In this document: positions 10,100 through 23,650 of the stretch, in pieces | How the letters are laid out: every line of letters begins with the position of its first letter | Position numbering within the stretch: position 1 is the first letter of the stretch | Assembly: GCA_026826555.1 (NCBI GenBank) | Contig: JAKSZT010000116.1 | Coordinates: forward strand, 1,404,613-1,468,612 | Length of the DNA: 64,000 nucleotides | Origin: Tolypeutes matacus | Lineage: Eukaryota > Chordata > Mammalia > Cingulata > Chlamyphoridae | Direction: 5' to 3' | Notes under the pieces: model-generated | What the model was told of the DNA's origin: nothing | Seen by the model: only the letters and a program-made list of their open reading frames with translations | Databases searched by the model: none | Position numbers and translations under genes: made by a program

Positions 10100-11600
10100 A
10101 TGGGCAGCATTATTTTTTAAATGGTAATTTTTAAAATGCTTACCCAGAATGTAATGGATTGAAGAACCAGTGAAAACACCCAGGATAATTTGAAATAATT
10201 GGAAAGACCATCTTTCATAAACTAAGAAAAATCTCGAGTTTTGATGCATAAAATAAAGGTAACTAATTGAACACACATGAGTATGGAAGAAGATGTGGGA
10301 GGAGAAGATCTCAGAACAAACTGCAAGTGCACTTTTCCAATAGGAGAAAGTCATTCTGGATGCAGTCACAGCCACTTCATTAACAGATTGAAGTTGCACA
10401 GACTGGAGGTGGAGATTTTTTGGAGATTCACATTCATTACATTCAGAGGGATTTGCTCCAGTATGAATGTTGTAATATTTAATGAGATACTGTCTCTAGC
10501 TGAAGGCTATTCCACACTCCTTACATATATAGGGTTTCCCTCCACTATGAATTTTCTCATGGCCCGTGAGATTTGATTTGCTACTGAAGGCTTTCCTACA
10601 TTCCTTACAGATATAGGGTTTCTCAGCAGTTTGTCTTCTCTGGTGTATAATGAGGCTTAATTTCTGAATGAAATCTTTCTCATATCCATCACATTCATAG
10701 GGTTTACCTCAAGTATGTATTTTCAGAAGGTTACTGAGGTTTTTCTTCTTTTTGAAGGCTTTTCCACATTCATTGCATATATATGTTTTTTTCTCCAGAA
10801 TGAATGCTCTGATGTATAATGAACTATTGCTTTTGGCTGAAGGCTTTTCTGCATTCTTTACATTCATTTTCTTTATGTCCACTATGAGTTTTTTCTTGTT
10901 CTTTGAGATTTTATTTTTACATAAAGCCTTTTCACATCCCTTACATGCATAGGATTTCTTTGCATTAGGAAACTTTCGTATCTGATATTTGACATTTGAA
11001 TTAAAGTTTCCCACATATACACAATTTCTCTTCAGTAAGATTTTTCTGATGAATAAAGTGGTTTTCTGTCACATTGAAAACTTTCCAAAGTATATTACAC
11101 TTCTCTGCTTGTTCACCTGTAAGGCTTTTAAAATGAGGTGTAAAAAATGAATGTGAAGAGCAGGCTACATTTGGACACTCATATGGTTTCTTTCTAGTTT
11201 GAATTTTCTCCCATTCCATGATGTTTTGTTTTAGATGGAAGCATTCCCATGTTCATTATAATACTAACTAATGTGTGAACATTTCATGCTCAATGAGATT
11301 TAATGCCTGGCTGAAAGATTTCCAACATTCTTTAATACACAGTGTTTTACACCTGCATGTTCCTTTGATGTGACTCTCACTTTCCCAAATTGATGAAATC
11401 CCAAATGGTTTCTCTGAAGGATTAATTCTCAGGTACCTCATGAGGTTGAATTTCCAAGAAAATTTCACCCTCATTACACTCAAAGGAGAGGACCACCATG
11501 TGGGGCAAATTGGCAAAATCCATTGTATTCATTCTTTTTTCCTTACATAGATTCCCTCATGCTTAGGTAAGCATGATCATGATGCAAATTCTTTCAAAGT
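10100..11600 (-). pseudogene. C2H2 zinc-finger pseudo-exon (U1)
   Basis: Remnant of the last exon of a KRAB-ZNF-type gene on the minus strand. It would have encoded tandem C2H2 fingers that bind DNA. Finger cores such as [10 protein letters not shown] and GEKP-type linkers are visible, but the frame is split. A stop follows the KIHT of one finger (near 10,709), one finger reads CDGYEKDF with a lost Cys, one first His is Leu, and another has a stop just after its AFS core. The N-terminal fingers (11,001-11,219 and 11,268-11,516) lack most zinc ligands. The C-terminal end is further shifted by a small deletion near 10,395. No KRAB exon or promoter was recognised upstream (higher coordinates). 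Non-functional. Confidence 0.9.
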
Positions 11601-11794
11601 GAAGTTACATTCATAGAAGTGTTATTTAAGAAACAATGCTTGTGGTCAGAGAAAATATTTTTCCAACTTTCTTAAATTCTCTGCTTTCTTCTTAAGATTG
11701 TACTGTTTTGAAAGTGGATATAGGTTCACTCACAAGCTTTTTGTTATGTGGTTCCTTCTGCTCCTTAATATCGTATGGTTCTTCATAGTTTCTG

Positions 11795-11880
11795 GGGTCA
11801 AGCAAAATCAGTGCTTAGTTGGAAATTTATAACATTGAATCCATTCATTAGAAAAGAGGAATGATATCAATCTTCTAAGC
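11795..11880 (+). mobile_element. short L1 ORF2 relic (U1)
   Basis: Same relic as in U0, more decayed: the start is altered (GCAAAATCAGTGCTTAG) and a few bases are lost before the AGATATCAATC-like end. Confidence 0.65.
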
Positions 11881-12343
11881 GTTCAATTTGGGAAATGCAG
11901 CAATATCTCCTTTTTATTTTTTCCATCATTCATGGTTCTTCTTGCTTCAAATGAGCATCACATCTAGTTTGGTGACTTCATAACTAGGAAATGGGGAAGT
12001 GATACAGCACTTGATTTATGATGGGGACAAAATAACATCCCATAAATCAATTCTCGAACCTCCAGGCTTCTGAAGGATAAGAAAGGTCAGGTTCCAAGAT
12101 GCACGAGTAAGGTGGCCACAGAACAAAGGCCAAAAAGGCATCCCAGGAAATAATGAACACTTTGTTTTGGACTGACTATTTTTCTTCAATTTTTTTTCTT
12201 CCATTCATTGGGATGAGATGCACTATTTAATATTCTTTAAAGTGTACCAGGGAAATTATTACAGATTTGCTTGCCTTTCCAAATCTTCACTTATTATTTG
12301 TTATTGACCTGTGAAATAATGTATTTTAAAACATTTTATATCC

Positions 12344-12933
12344 TGCATTAATCAGCCAAATGGGTGCTGATGCAAAATGCCAGAAATCCATTGAACTTTG
12401 TAAAGTGTATTTATTTGGGGTACACACTTACAGTGACAAGGCCATAAAGGATAAGTTTCTTCCTTCACCAAAATCTGTTAGCCCATCTTGGAGCAAGACA
12501 GCTGCCATCATTTGCCAGGGATCAAGCTTCTTGGGTTACTCTCTACTCAGGGCTGTGTTCCTATCTGGGCTCAGCTTCTCTGTGTTCTCCATAAAGTCAG
12601 CAATAGACTATGTGGCTCTCTAAGCTTTGGCCACTCTCCACAAGGCTAGCCTGAACTGTCAGGTGAATGGCTCATCTCTTTTTCCCAGGCATTCTGTCCT
12701 TGCTCATCACAACTCCAACATCAAAAATTACTGCAACTCTGTGCTTTGCCATGTCATTTTATGTTTTAGACCCCACCCACAAAGTGGCGGGGCTCAACAA
12801 TCTACCGACTGTGGCAAAGTCAATGCCCTTATCAAAACTTAATCATTCTTAATCATTGCCAGATTAATAGACCAGTTTACAAACATAATCAAATATCTAT
12901 TTTTGGAATTCATAATGATATCAAACTGCTACA
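12344..12933 (-). mobile_element. MaLR-like LTR (U1)
   Basis: About 590 bp, colinear with 6,326-6,905. The minus-strand start TGTAGCAGTTTGATATC and an end at TGATTAATGCA are both visible. The GC-box core at about 12,785 is partly lost (AGTGGCGGGG). Confidence 0.65.
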
Positions 12934-13720
12934 TATCCATTTACCCGTCTTATGCTATATATTATTTTATGGTGTATTTTAGCACTTTATTGATGTCCTA
13001 GGCCACGGATATCATTATTACTTTATCCATTCAATAGTCATTTAGATATATGAATTTAATTAACAGATATTATTCTTCAATCCATCCTGAATCTTGAACC
13101 TTCTGAGATTATTTTCTTTCTGCCTGAATAATATTCTTTTACATTTCTTTTAAAGTGAGTTGCTGCTAGCAAATGGTATTAGTTTTTACTCATCTGTAAA
13201 ATATTTATTTCACTCCTTCCTGAAGGATTGAGTTGAATTAAATCTCTGGCCCTCCACAATCTCTACTGCTTCTGAGAGCACCCATAGTGTCAAATTTCTC
13301 CATTCTGTTGTAAATGCAATCAGTTCTTTGGAGAAGAAATTAAGGGCTTTCAGTTATACACCCTTCTTCCTGCCCCCCCCCCCGTCGCTAAACAGGCAAA
13401 ATCTGTGTGCTCTCGCTCTGCAAAAGGGAATAATGGCACACCTCTCTGTGTTACACACCTGATTTTGGAGCTAAGATTTGGTGGAGAAAGCACAGTATAC
13501 TGAATTCTTCTTGGGACCATTCTAGGAACCAGTGCAATGATGTTCAGCACCCATTTTGTGCAATTATTGCCTCACCCTATGTACAACCACTGCTTCATGA
13601 GTTCCCATTACTCCCAGACTTAGGAGACCTCTTCTGATCCCAGTGATCTGGGTTAATGACCTCGTTTGTGTCTTGCATGGATGCCAGATATGTATGTTCT
13701 TACTAACCCAGTGCTGTATG

Positions 13721-14318
13721 TGTAAGCCTTTTTTATGTAGGACATTTTGTTTAAATTCAGATAAGGGAACTTTGGATTAGGTCACTTTGTGATAGAATGC
13801 TTTAGTTTACTTAAGGGCCTCTGGTTAGATTTCAGGATCCTGGATGGATCCCAATCATTGTGCTGAAGTCCTACATACATGGAACACACAGAGAAAGAGA
13901 GCTGCCATGTTTACCCTGACATGTGGGAGAGGGCTACAGGCTCTCCTACAACTGTGGAGAGACACATTAACCCTGAGATTCTGAAGGAGAGGCCAGAGAC
14001 TGGAGCCATGCAGCAGCATGAAGCTGAAGACATCCAGGCCAGAGGAGAAAGGAGAAGTGTGAGCCATTGTGTCTTATGGCCCACTGCTGAGCTCTGGGAT
14101 AAAGTGAGTTTGGAGGAGAAGGCAGAGAGAGAGTCAGGCAGGTGCAACATTTTGCCTTGGCAGGAGTCCAGAAGCATCTGACCCTTGTTAAGACAGCATT
14201 TTTGAAGATGCATTGATTCAGACATTTTCACCATCTCAGGACTTTAAGCTTTAACCCTAATAAATTCCAATAAAAGCCAACCAATTTCTTTGCAATGGCA
14301 GCACTTGGTAAACTGAAA
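13721..14318 (+). mobile_element. MaLR-like LTR, plus strand (U1)
   Basis: Colinear with 7,690-8,290, with two AATAAA signals near 14,260-14,275. The terminal motif is slightly altered (GGTAAACTGAAAG). Confidence 0.55.
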
Positions 14319-16148
14319 GAAGGACACAGGTTTGAAGAGCTGCTGTTTTCCCAAATGGCAGAGTGATGCTGCTGCCCAGTGAATTCACCTGTAAACTGTG
14401 GGTGTCTCCAGACTAGGTGGGAATGAGTACTGGTAAGATGGAGGGGGAAGTGCTCTTGGCCATCAAGGCCTGCAAGACAGGGAGTCAGGCAGGGGAGGCA
14501 CATGGTTTGGGGACTAGTCTAAAGCCATAGATGCCCCAATATGATATACCTGCCTCAGGCAGGGTTTGGCCAGGTGGGCAGGGGCAGATAGAACATGGGA
14601 CCTGGGGCCTGGTGCAGCAGAGGAGTCAGGGCACAGAAAGGAGACTTTCTGCTCCTGTTTCTTTTGCCATTCCCTCCTTCCTTTTGCCTCCAGCATGGAC
14701 ACTCTGTGGTGGCTGCTGTTACTGTTCCCCTCCTGGGTCTCAGGCACATACTCAGGTCTCCTGCTCACAGTTCAACATTCATCTTCTCCAATCTTGGGGC
14801 AGCTAAAGGAAGAGCAATGCCAAGATGAAATCTGTTGGTGTTAGGAAGGAAACGTCAAAATTCACATTACATCATTGGCTTCAGCAATAACATCACCAGA
14901 ATGAGCAACATTAGGATAGTGACCCTAACAAATAGTGTGGGAATCCCAAAAAGTCCTGTAAACTAGGGCTGAAAAGAATAGATATGAGATTGTGAGTTAG
15001 TGCAATTTTGCAGAAAACCTCAGCTTGTACAGATGTAAATAGCTCTCAGACTAATTAAATATTAAAGTTTCAACACATTTTTAACATAGTTGAAAATGAT
15101 GCAGACCTCTTCAATCCTGGAAGATTTTGGAGGGGTTGGACGGGAAGGGCTGCTGAACAACTGAAGAAGCTGGAATATAACATGTGTTAACTACAGTTAC
15201 CCCAAGCCAGAGAGGGAATATACTGTTAGGGAACCAAACTCTCAGAGATGCAATGAAAACCATCATCATAGTTTCTTGATCAGCAAAGAAGGAAAGGGAG
15301 AAAGCCCTGCTCAGCACCCACAGCATTAGTTAGTGATGTGAGTCCCTATAGCAGGTCTTCACTGTGGATTAATCAGCAGGAAGTCCATCATCTCCTGTGG
15401 TGCTAACAGCCCTCTAACCGGACACGTGTAGAGAAAAGTGTGGCCTTCACACAGTCACGTCCATGCTCCTTGTGCTCCATGTTCACTCTTCCTGAGTGAG
15501 GCCTCTACCTGGCCAGGCAGCTGGGTAGGGTGCCGAGGGGAGGGAGAACTTTGCATTTATAGGTGACTGTATTTGAAAAGGGTGAGGGGAAGTGCCCCCC
15601 ACAGTAATGTGGCAGATGCAAATCAATATCTTCAAATCAACCACTTTGTATGATTTCATTGTGTTTTATTTTCAAAATTTCTTTTAAATTATAAGCAAAT
15701 TATACATGTAAAGAGTATAAAAATAATTTATGTCTGTTATGGCAAACAACCTTCTCTAGCCTCAACACCCATTCCTCCTTCCCCAGTATTATCTACATTG
15801 GCAGATTCTTTTGGGTAAACATTTCTGTTTGTAAATACATGCATTCTCTAGATTCATCCATCCCACACCCTATCACATATGAGAAAAATATTGGAGAACA
15901 ACTTAAGAATATAAATAAATATTCTAACTTCTTAAAATACTTAAAACAGAAGTATTTCATCTAATTATGAAAGGATCATTTCTGACTTAAAATAATAATG
16001 AAAATTGGAGTGAAGTAGAAAGCAGGCCACTGTAGTTCAGTGGCTGTTAAACTTGAATTCACATCAGAATCTGATGAAGAAACTGAAAAAATATAAATGG
16101 TTGGGGTGCCTTATGAGAAAATGCTACTAAAATGGGCAGCATTATTTT

Positions 16149-17660
16149 TTAAATGGTAATTTTTAAAATGCTTACCCAGAATGTAATGGATTGAAGAGCC
16201 AGTGAAAACAACCAGGATAATTTGAAATAAGTGAAAAGCCCATCTTTACATAAACTAAGAGAAATCTCGAGTTCTGATGCATAAATTAGTGGTAAGAAAT
16301 TGAGCACAGATGAGTGTGGAAGAAGATGCGGGGTGAGCAGATCAAAGAACAAACTGCAAGTGCACTTTTCCAAGAGGAGAAAGACATCATGAATTGCCCA
16401 GTTACAGTCACTTCCTTAAAAGATTGGCAACAAGTTGCACAGACTGGAGGTGGAGTTTCCTTGGAGATTCACATTCATTACATTCACAGGGTTTCTCTCC
16501 AGTACGAATGTTGTACTGTTTAAGGAGATATTGCCTCTGGCTGAAGGCTATTCCACATTCCTTACATATATAGGGTTTCCATCCACTATGACTTTTCTCA
16601 TGGTAAGTGAGATTTGATTTGATACTGAAGGCTTTCTTACATTCCTTACAGATATAGGGTTTCTCAGCAGTTTGTCTTCTCTGGTGTGTAATGAGGCTTG
16701 ATTGCTGAATGAAAGCTTTCCCACATCCATCACATTCATAGGGTTTCTCTCCAGTATGTATTCTCAGAAGGATAATGAGGTTTCCTTCTGGTTGAAGGCA
16801 TTTCCACATTCTTTGCATATATAGGGTTTTTCTCCAGAATGAATGCTCTGATATTTAATGAACTGTTCCTTTTGCCTGAAGGCATTTCTGCATTCTTTAC
16901 TTTAATTTTGTTTCTGTCCAATATGAGTTTTTTCATGTTCTGTGAGGTATGATTTGTACCTGAAGACTTTTCACATGACTTACATGCATAGGGTTGTTTT
17001 GCAGTAGAAAATCTATTGTATCTGAGATTTGACATTTGAATTAAAGCTTTTCCATATATATATGATTTCTCTTAAGATTTTTCTGATGAATAAAGACGTT
17101 TTCTGTCAGGTTGAAAATTTTCCCACATGTATTACATTTCTATGCTTGTTCCCCTGTATGGCTTTTTCAATGAGTAAAATAATGACTGTAAGGAGCAGAC
17201 TACATTCAGGACAGCCATATGGTTTCTCTCTAGTTAGAATTTTCTGATATTCCATTAGGTTTTATTTCAGATGGAAGCATTGCCGTGTTCATTACAATAC
17301 TATATAGTGTATGAATATTTCATGCTCAATGAGATTTAATGCCTGGCTGAAAAATTTCCAATATTCCTTTCATACACAGAGTTTTACTACTGCATGTTTC
17401 TTTGATGTGACTCTAGCTTGCCCAAATTCATGAAATCCCAAATGTTTCTCTGAAGGAATAATTCTCAGGTATCTCATGAACTTGAATTTCCAAGAAAATT
17501 TCACACTAGTTAGACTTAAAGGGGAGGACTACCATGTGGCGCAAACTGGTAAAACTCATTGTCTTCATTCTTTTTCTTACATAGGATCCCTCATGCTTAG
17601 ATAAGCAAGATGCAAAATTCCTTCAAAGTGAAGTTACATTTATAGAAGTGTTATTTTGAG
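16149..17660 (-). pseudogene. C2H2 zinc-finger pseudo-exon (U2)
   Basis: It holds the longest finger run of the array, a 136-codon open frame at 16,408-16,818. In it are a decayed leading segment, then [13 protein letters not shown] and CGIAF fingers joined by TGEKP, TAEKP and SGWKP linkers, and a terminal half-finger ending in LLRK and a stop. The third finger has lost one zinc ligand (His to Gln in the KQY position). Upstream the frame shifts at about 16,780, so the preceding fingers (16,736-17,035) are read out of phase, and the N-terminal part carries stops. The C-terminal shape shared by all copies suggests one founder gene. Not functional as a whole. Confidence 0.9.
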
Positions 17661-17821
17661 GAAACAATGCTTGTGGTCAGCGAAAATGTTTTCTCAACTT
17701 CCTTACATTCTCTGCCATCATCTTAAATCTGTACTCTTGTGGATATGGATATAGCTTCACTCACAAGACACTTGTTATGTGGTTCTTTCTGCTTGTTAAT
17801 GTCTTATGCTTCTTCATAGTT

Positions 17822-17915
17822 TGTGGGGTGTTGCAAAAGCTATGCTCAGAGGAAAATTTATTTCATTGAATGCATTCATTAGAAAAGAGGAAAGATCCAA
17901 TATCAATCATCTAAG
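17822..17915 (+). mobile_element. short L1 ORF2 relic (U2)
   Basis: The frame reads AMLRGKFISLNAFIRKEER, the least altered of the relics. Confidence 0.75.
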
Positions 17916-18379
17916 CGTCCAATTTTATAAGCACAACAATATCCCTGTTTTATTTGTTCCATCATTCATGGGTCTTCTTGCTTCAAATGAGCATCACATC
18001 CAGTTTTGTGACTTCATAACTAGGAAATGGGGAAATGATACAGCACTTGATTTATGATGGGGACAAAACAATACCCATTAAGTTAACCCTGGAACCTTCA
18101 GGCTTCTGAAGGATAAGAAAGGTGCAGCTTCCAAAGTTGCATGAGTCAGGTGGCCCCAGAACAAAGGCCAAATGGCAGCCCAGAAAATCCTAAACGCTTT
18201 GGTTTGGACTGACTAGTTTTGCTAATTTTTTTCCTGCTATTTATTTGGATGAGATGTGCTATTTAATATTCTTTAGAGATTATCAGGGAAATTATAACAC
18301 TTTTGTTTGCCTTTCCAAATCTGCACTTATTATTTGTTATTGACTTGCCAAATAAAGTATTTTAAAACATTTTGTATCC

Positions 18380-18955
18380 TGTAGTAGTCAGCCAAAGGGG
18401 TGCTGATGCAAAATACTAGAAATCTGTTGGACTTTATAAAGGATATTTATTTGGGTTAGAAGCTTACAGTTACCAGGTCATAAAGGATAAGTTTCTTCTT
18501 TCACCAAGGTCTGTTAACCCATCTTGGAGCAAGACAGCTGCCAACATTTGCCAGGGTTCAGGTTTCTTGGGTTCCCCTCTTCCCAGGGCTGTGTTTTTCT
18601 CTGGGCTCAGCTCCTCTGTTTCCTCCACAAGGTCAGCTGTAGACTCTGAGGCTCTTTAAGCTTTGCCTCTCTCCACAAGGCCAACTGTGATCTGTCAGGT
18701 GAATGGCTTGTCTCTTTTCTTCAGGGCCTTCTGACTTTGCTCATTAGAACTCCAACATAAAAAACTATTTCCACTCTGTCCTTTGCAATATCTTTCTATG
18801 TTTGAGGCCCCACCCACCAATGGGCGGGACTTGATGCTCTACCGACTCTGGCCCAGTCAATACCCTTATCAAAACTTAACCATGCCCAGGTTAACAGATC
18901 AGTTTACAAGCATAATCCAATATTTTTGGAAATCATAATGATATCCAACTGCTAC
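18380..18955 (-). mobile_element. MaLR-like LTR (U2)
   Basis: Colinear with the other minus-strand copies. It keeps a symmetrical core of CCCCACCCACC, an inverted CCAAT box and a GGGCGGG box at about 18,808-18,830. The end near 18,955 is slightly eroded. Confidence 0.65.
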
Positions 18956-19731
18956 CTATTCATTTACCCATCTTATGCTATATATTGTTTTATGGTGTAT
19001 TTTAACACTTTATTGATGTCCTAGGTCATGGATATCATTATTACTTTATCCATTCTATATTCATTTAGATATATGAATTTAATTAACAAATATTGTTCTT
19101 CCATCCATCCTGAAACTTGAACCTTCTGAAATTATTTTCTTTCGGCCTGAAGAATATTCTTTTACATTTCTTTTAAAGTATATTGCTCCTAGCAAACTTT
19201 ATTTGTTTTCAGTCATCTGTAAAATTGTGTATTTCAATTCCTTCTGAAGGATTGAGATGAATTACAGGCCCTGGACTATCTCCACTGCTTTTGAGAGCAC
19301 TCTTGAGGTTGAATTTCTCCATACTGTTGGAAATATAACCAGTTCTGTGGGGAAGAAATTAGGGGATTTCAGTTTTACAACCTGCTTCCTGCCCACCCAC
19401 CCCCCCGGGTGAAAATCTGTGCACTCTGGCTTTGAGGATGGGAACAATGCCAAATTTCCCTGAGTTGCACACCTGGTTTGGAGCAAAGATTTGGTGGATA
19501 AAGCATGGTATATTGAGTTCTTCTTGGGACCATTCTAGAGACCATTTCGTTGGTGGTCAACACCAGATGTTGCTCAATGATGGGCACACCCAAACTACAG
19601 CCACTGCTTCATGAGTTCTCATTTCTTCCAGACTTAGGAGAACTCTCCTATTCCCTGTGTCCTGCTTAATGCCCTCATTTGAGTCTTTTGTGGACCCTAG
19701 AAAAGTATGTTTCTACTCACCCATTGTTGTG

Positions 19732-20335
19732 TGTAAGCCTTTTGTATATAGGACATTTTTGTGAGATTCAGATAAGGGAACTTTCGATTAGTTCAATTTT
19801 TGTTAGATTGCTTTAGTTTAGTTAAGGGCCTCTGATTAGATTTCTGGAACCAGGATGGACACCAATCATTGTGCTGAAGTCCTACATATATGGAACACAC
19901 AGAAAAAGAGTGCTGCCATGTTTACCCTGCCATGTGGGAGAGGGTTCCAGAATCTCCTACAGCTTTGGAGAGACACAGAAACCCTGAGAGGCTGAGGGAG
20001 AGGCCAGAGGCTGGAGTCATGGAGCAGCTTGAAGCTGAAGACATCAAAGTCAGAGGGAAAGGCAGAAGTGTGAGCAATTGTGTGTGATGGCCCACTTCTG
20101 AGCTCAGGGATAAAGAGAGTTTGGAGGAGAAGGCATAGAGAGACAGGCAGGCCCAACATTTTGCCTTGGCAGGAGTCCAACTGCAGGGGACTCTTGCTAA
20201 GACAGCATTTTTGATGATGCCTTGATTTGGACATTATCACAGAGTCAGAACTGTAAGCTTTAACCCTAATAAATTCCAATAAAAGCCATCCTACTTCTGG
20301 TATTTTGTATTGGCAGCACTTGGCAACCTCATACA
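19732..20335 (+). mobile_element. MaLR-like LTR, plus strand (U2)
   Basis: Colinear with 7,690-8,290. Both AATAAA signals are present near 20,268-20,284. Confidence 0.55.
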
Positions 20336-22298
20336 GCTAGAGACACAGGGTTGAAGAGCTGCCCTGTTCCCAAACTGCAGTGTGATGCTGCTGCCCAGTG
20401 AATTCACCTGTAAACTGTGAGTGTCTCCAGAATAGGTTGGAATGGGTACTTGTAAGATGGAGGGGCATCTTGGCGAGCTCTTGGCGAGCAAGGCCTGCAA
20501 GACAGGGTGTCAGGCAGGGGAGTCACATGATTTGGGGACTAGTCTAAAGTCACAGATGCCCCAGTATGATGTACCTGTCTCAGGAAGGGGTTGTCCAGGT
20601 GGGCAGTGGCAGATAAAAGCATGGGAACTGGGGTGTGTTGCAGCAGAGGAGTCAGGGCACAGAGAGAACACTTCCTTTTCCTGCTCCTTTTACCCTTCCC
20701 TCCTATCCTTGGCCTCCACCCTTGACCCTCTGAGGAGTCTGCTCTTACTGTACCCCTCCTGGGTCTCAGGCACAAACTCAGGTATCCTGACTACAGTTCT
20801 ACATTCACCTTCTCCAATCTTGGGGCAGCTAAAGAAAGAGCAATGCCAAGATGAAACCTGTTGGAGCCAGGAAGGAAATGTCAAAATTCATATTACATCA
20901 TTGGCTACAACAATAATATCACTGGAATGAGCAACATTAGTCCAGTGACCATAATATATAGTACAGGTATCCCAGAAATTCCTGGGACACAGGGCTGACA
21001 AGAATAGAAGTGAGGTTGTGAGATTGTGCAATGTTTTCAGAAAACCTCAGAGTGTGCAGAATCCAGATATTTCACAGACTAATTAAATATTAATTTTTCA
21101 ACACATCTTTAACAGAGTTGAAAATGATGCAGACTTCTTCAATCCCAGAAGAGAATGGAGGGATAGGATGGGAAGAAGCTGATGAACAACTGAAGAAGCT
21201 GGAATATATCACATGTTTACTGTAATACCCTCAAGCCAGAGAGGGAAAGTCTTTTTTGGAACCAAACTCTCAGAGCCCCAATGAAAACCATCATCATAGG
21301 ATCTGGATCCACACAGGAGCACAGGGATAAATCCCTGCTCTGCACTCACATCTTCAGTTAGTGATGTGAGTCACACTAGCCAGTCTTCATTGTGAAATAA
21401 GTACCAGGATGTCCATCTTCTCCTGTGGTGGTAACAGCCCTCTAACCAGACACATGTAGAGAGCAGTGTGGCTTTCACACGGTTGTGCCCATGCTCCTCA
21501 TACTCCATGCTCACTCTTGCTATGGGAGGCCTCCACCTGTCCAGGAAGCTGGGGAAGGGCCATGGGGAGTGAGCACTTTTCTTTATCAGTGACTGTATTT
21601 GCAAAGGGTGAGGGGAAATGCCCCCCACAGTAATGTGGCAGATGCAAATCAAAATCATTTTGTATGATTTCATTGTGTACTATTTTCATAAGTTCTTTTA
21701 AATTATAACCAAATCATCCGTGCAAAGAGTATAAAAACAATTTATGTCTATTATGGAAAATAGCAAAATTCTTTCTTAGCCTAAATCCCCATTTCTTCTA
21801 CCTCAGAACTATCTGCATTGGGAGATTGTTTTGGGTACACATTTCTGTTTCTAAATACATGCATTCTCTAGTTTCATCCATCCCACACTCTATCACATAT
21901 GAGAAAAATATTGCAGTACAAATTAATAATATAAATAAATTTTCTATCTTCTTAAAATACTTGAGATAAGAAGTATATTGACAAAACAACACCCTAAAAA
22001 TCAACCCTGGAACATTCAGGCTTCTGAAGGACAAGAAAGGTGCAGCTACCAAAGATGTACGAGTAAGCTGGCCCCAGAACAAAGGCCAAAATTGCAACCC
22101 AGGAAATCCTGAACACTTTGATTTGGACTGACTATTTTTGTTCAATTTTTTTTCTTCTATTTATTTGGATGAGATGCACTATTTAATATTCCTTAAAGTT
22201 TACCGGGGAAATTATAACACTTTTGCTTGCTTTCCAAATCTGCACTCATTATTTGTTATTGACTTGCCAAATAATGTATTTTAAAATATTTTATATCC

Positions 22299-22878
22299 TG
22301 TATTAGTCAGCCAAAAGGGTGCTTATGCAAAATACCAGAAGTCGCTTGGTCTTTATAAAGGGTATTTATTTGGGGTAGAAGCTTACAATTACCAGGCCAT
22401 AATGCATAACTACCTTACGTCACCAAAGTGTGTTACACCATCTTGGTGCAAGACAGTTGCTGACATTTTCCAGGGTCCTGGCTTCTTGGGTTCCTCTCTT
22501 CCCAGGGCTGCATTTCTCTCTAGGCTCAGTTCCTCTGTTTCCTCCAAAGGTCAGCTGTAGACTATGAGACTCTCTAAGCTTTGCCTCTCTCCACAAGGCC
22601 AGCTGTGAACTGTCAGGTGAATGGCTTGTCTCTCTTCCCCGGAGCTGTTTCTCCTTGCTCATCAGAACTCCAACATCAAAAACTACTCCAGCTCTGTCCT
22701 TTGCCATGTTTTTTTATGTTTGAGACACCACCCTCCAAGGGGCTGGGCTCAATGCCCTACCGACTGTGGCCCAGTCAACATCTTTATCATAACTTAATTA
22801 TACCCAGATTAACAGATCAGGTTTCAAGCATAATTCATTATCTATTTTTGGAATTCATAACGATACCAAACTGCTACA
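22299..22878 (-). mobile_element. MaLR-like LTR (U3)
   Basis: About 580 bp with both ends recognisable (CTGCTACA at 22,871-22,878). The GC box is altered to a GGGGCTGGGC form. Confidence 0.65.
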
Positions 22879-23650
22879 TGTCCATTTACTCATCTTATGC
22901 TATATATTATTTTATGGTGTATTTTAATACTTTATTGATGTCCTTGGCCATGGATATCATTATTACTTCATCCATTCAATAGTCATTTATAGATATGAAT
23001 TTAATTAATGGATATTTTTCTTCCAACAATCCTGAATCTTGAACCTTCATAGATTGTTTTCATTCTGCCTGAAGAATATTCTTTTGCATATCTTTTAAAG
23101 TGATTTGCTACTAGCAAACTTTATTAGTTTTTGCTGATCTGTAAAAGTATTTTTTTCACTTCTTGAAGTATTGAGATGAATTAAATCTCAGGCCCTCTAT
23201 CATCTCCATTGCCTTTGAGAGCATCCTTGGGGTTGAATATCTCCATTCTGTGTAAATGTAATCAGTTCTTTGTAGAAGAAATTAGGGGCTTTCAATTTTA
23301 CAGCCTGCTTACTGCCACCCCACCGAACAGGAAAAATCAGAGTGCTTTGGCTCTGGGGATGGGAATAATGGCACACCTCTCTGAGTTACACAACTGATTT
23401 TGGAGCTAATGTTTGGTGGAGAAAGCACAGTTTATTGAGTTCTTGGGACCATTCTAGAAACCAGTGCAATGGTGATCAGCACCATTTTGCTCAATGATGG
23501 CCACACCCAAAGATCAGCCACTGCTTCATGAGTTGCCATTTTTCCTGTACTTAGGAGACCCCTCCTGATACATGTGCCCTGGGTTAATGCACTCATTTTA
23601 GTATTGTGTGGACTCTGGAAATGTATGTTCCTACTCCCCATTGCTGTTTG

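Larger units (their letters stand above)
10091..16120. repeat. tandem ZNF unit U1 (complete)
   Basis: A complete unit of about 6.03 kb. It holds the zinc-finger pseudo-exon, L1 relic, minus-strand LTR and plus-strand LTR. The 12,934-13,720 and 14,319-16,120 stretches are without recognisable genes, and a C-rich run lies at 13,372-13,383. This is the best reference copy for the unit. Confidence 0.85.
16121..21976. repeat. tandem ZNF unit U2
   Basis: A complete unit up to an abrupt switch at about 21,976. There the sequence jumps from the tail of the unit (matching about 15,955) to the segment that normally follows the zinc-finger block (matching about 18,063). The unassigned stretches are 18,956-19,731 and 20,336-21,976, with no conserved open frame. 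Confidence 0.85.

Noticed and set aside
13372..13383. C-rich run as a regulatory or G-quadruplex element
   Set aside because: It is a single C12 run present in one unit copy only; other units have broken C runs. Simple slippage explains it.
16408..16818. Possible functional short zinc-finger gene
   Set aside because: The upstream fingers are frameshifted, one finger has lost a His and no promoter or KRAB exon is seen. I call it a pseudogene.
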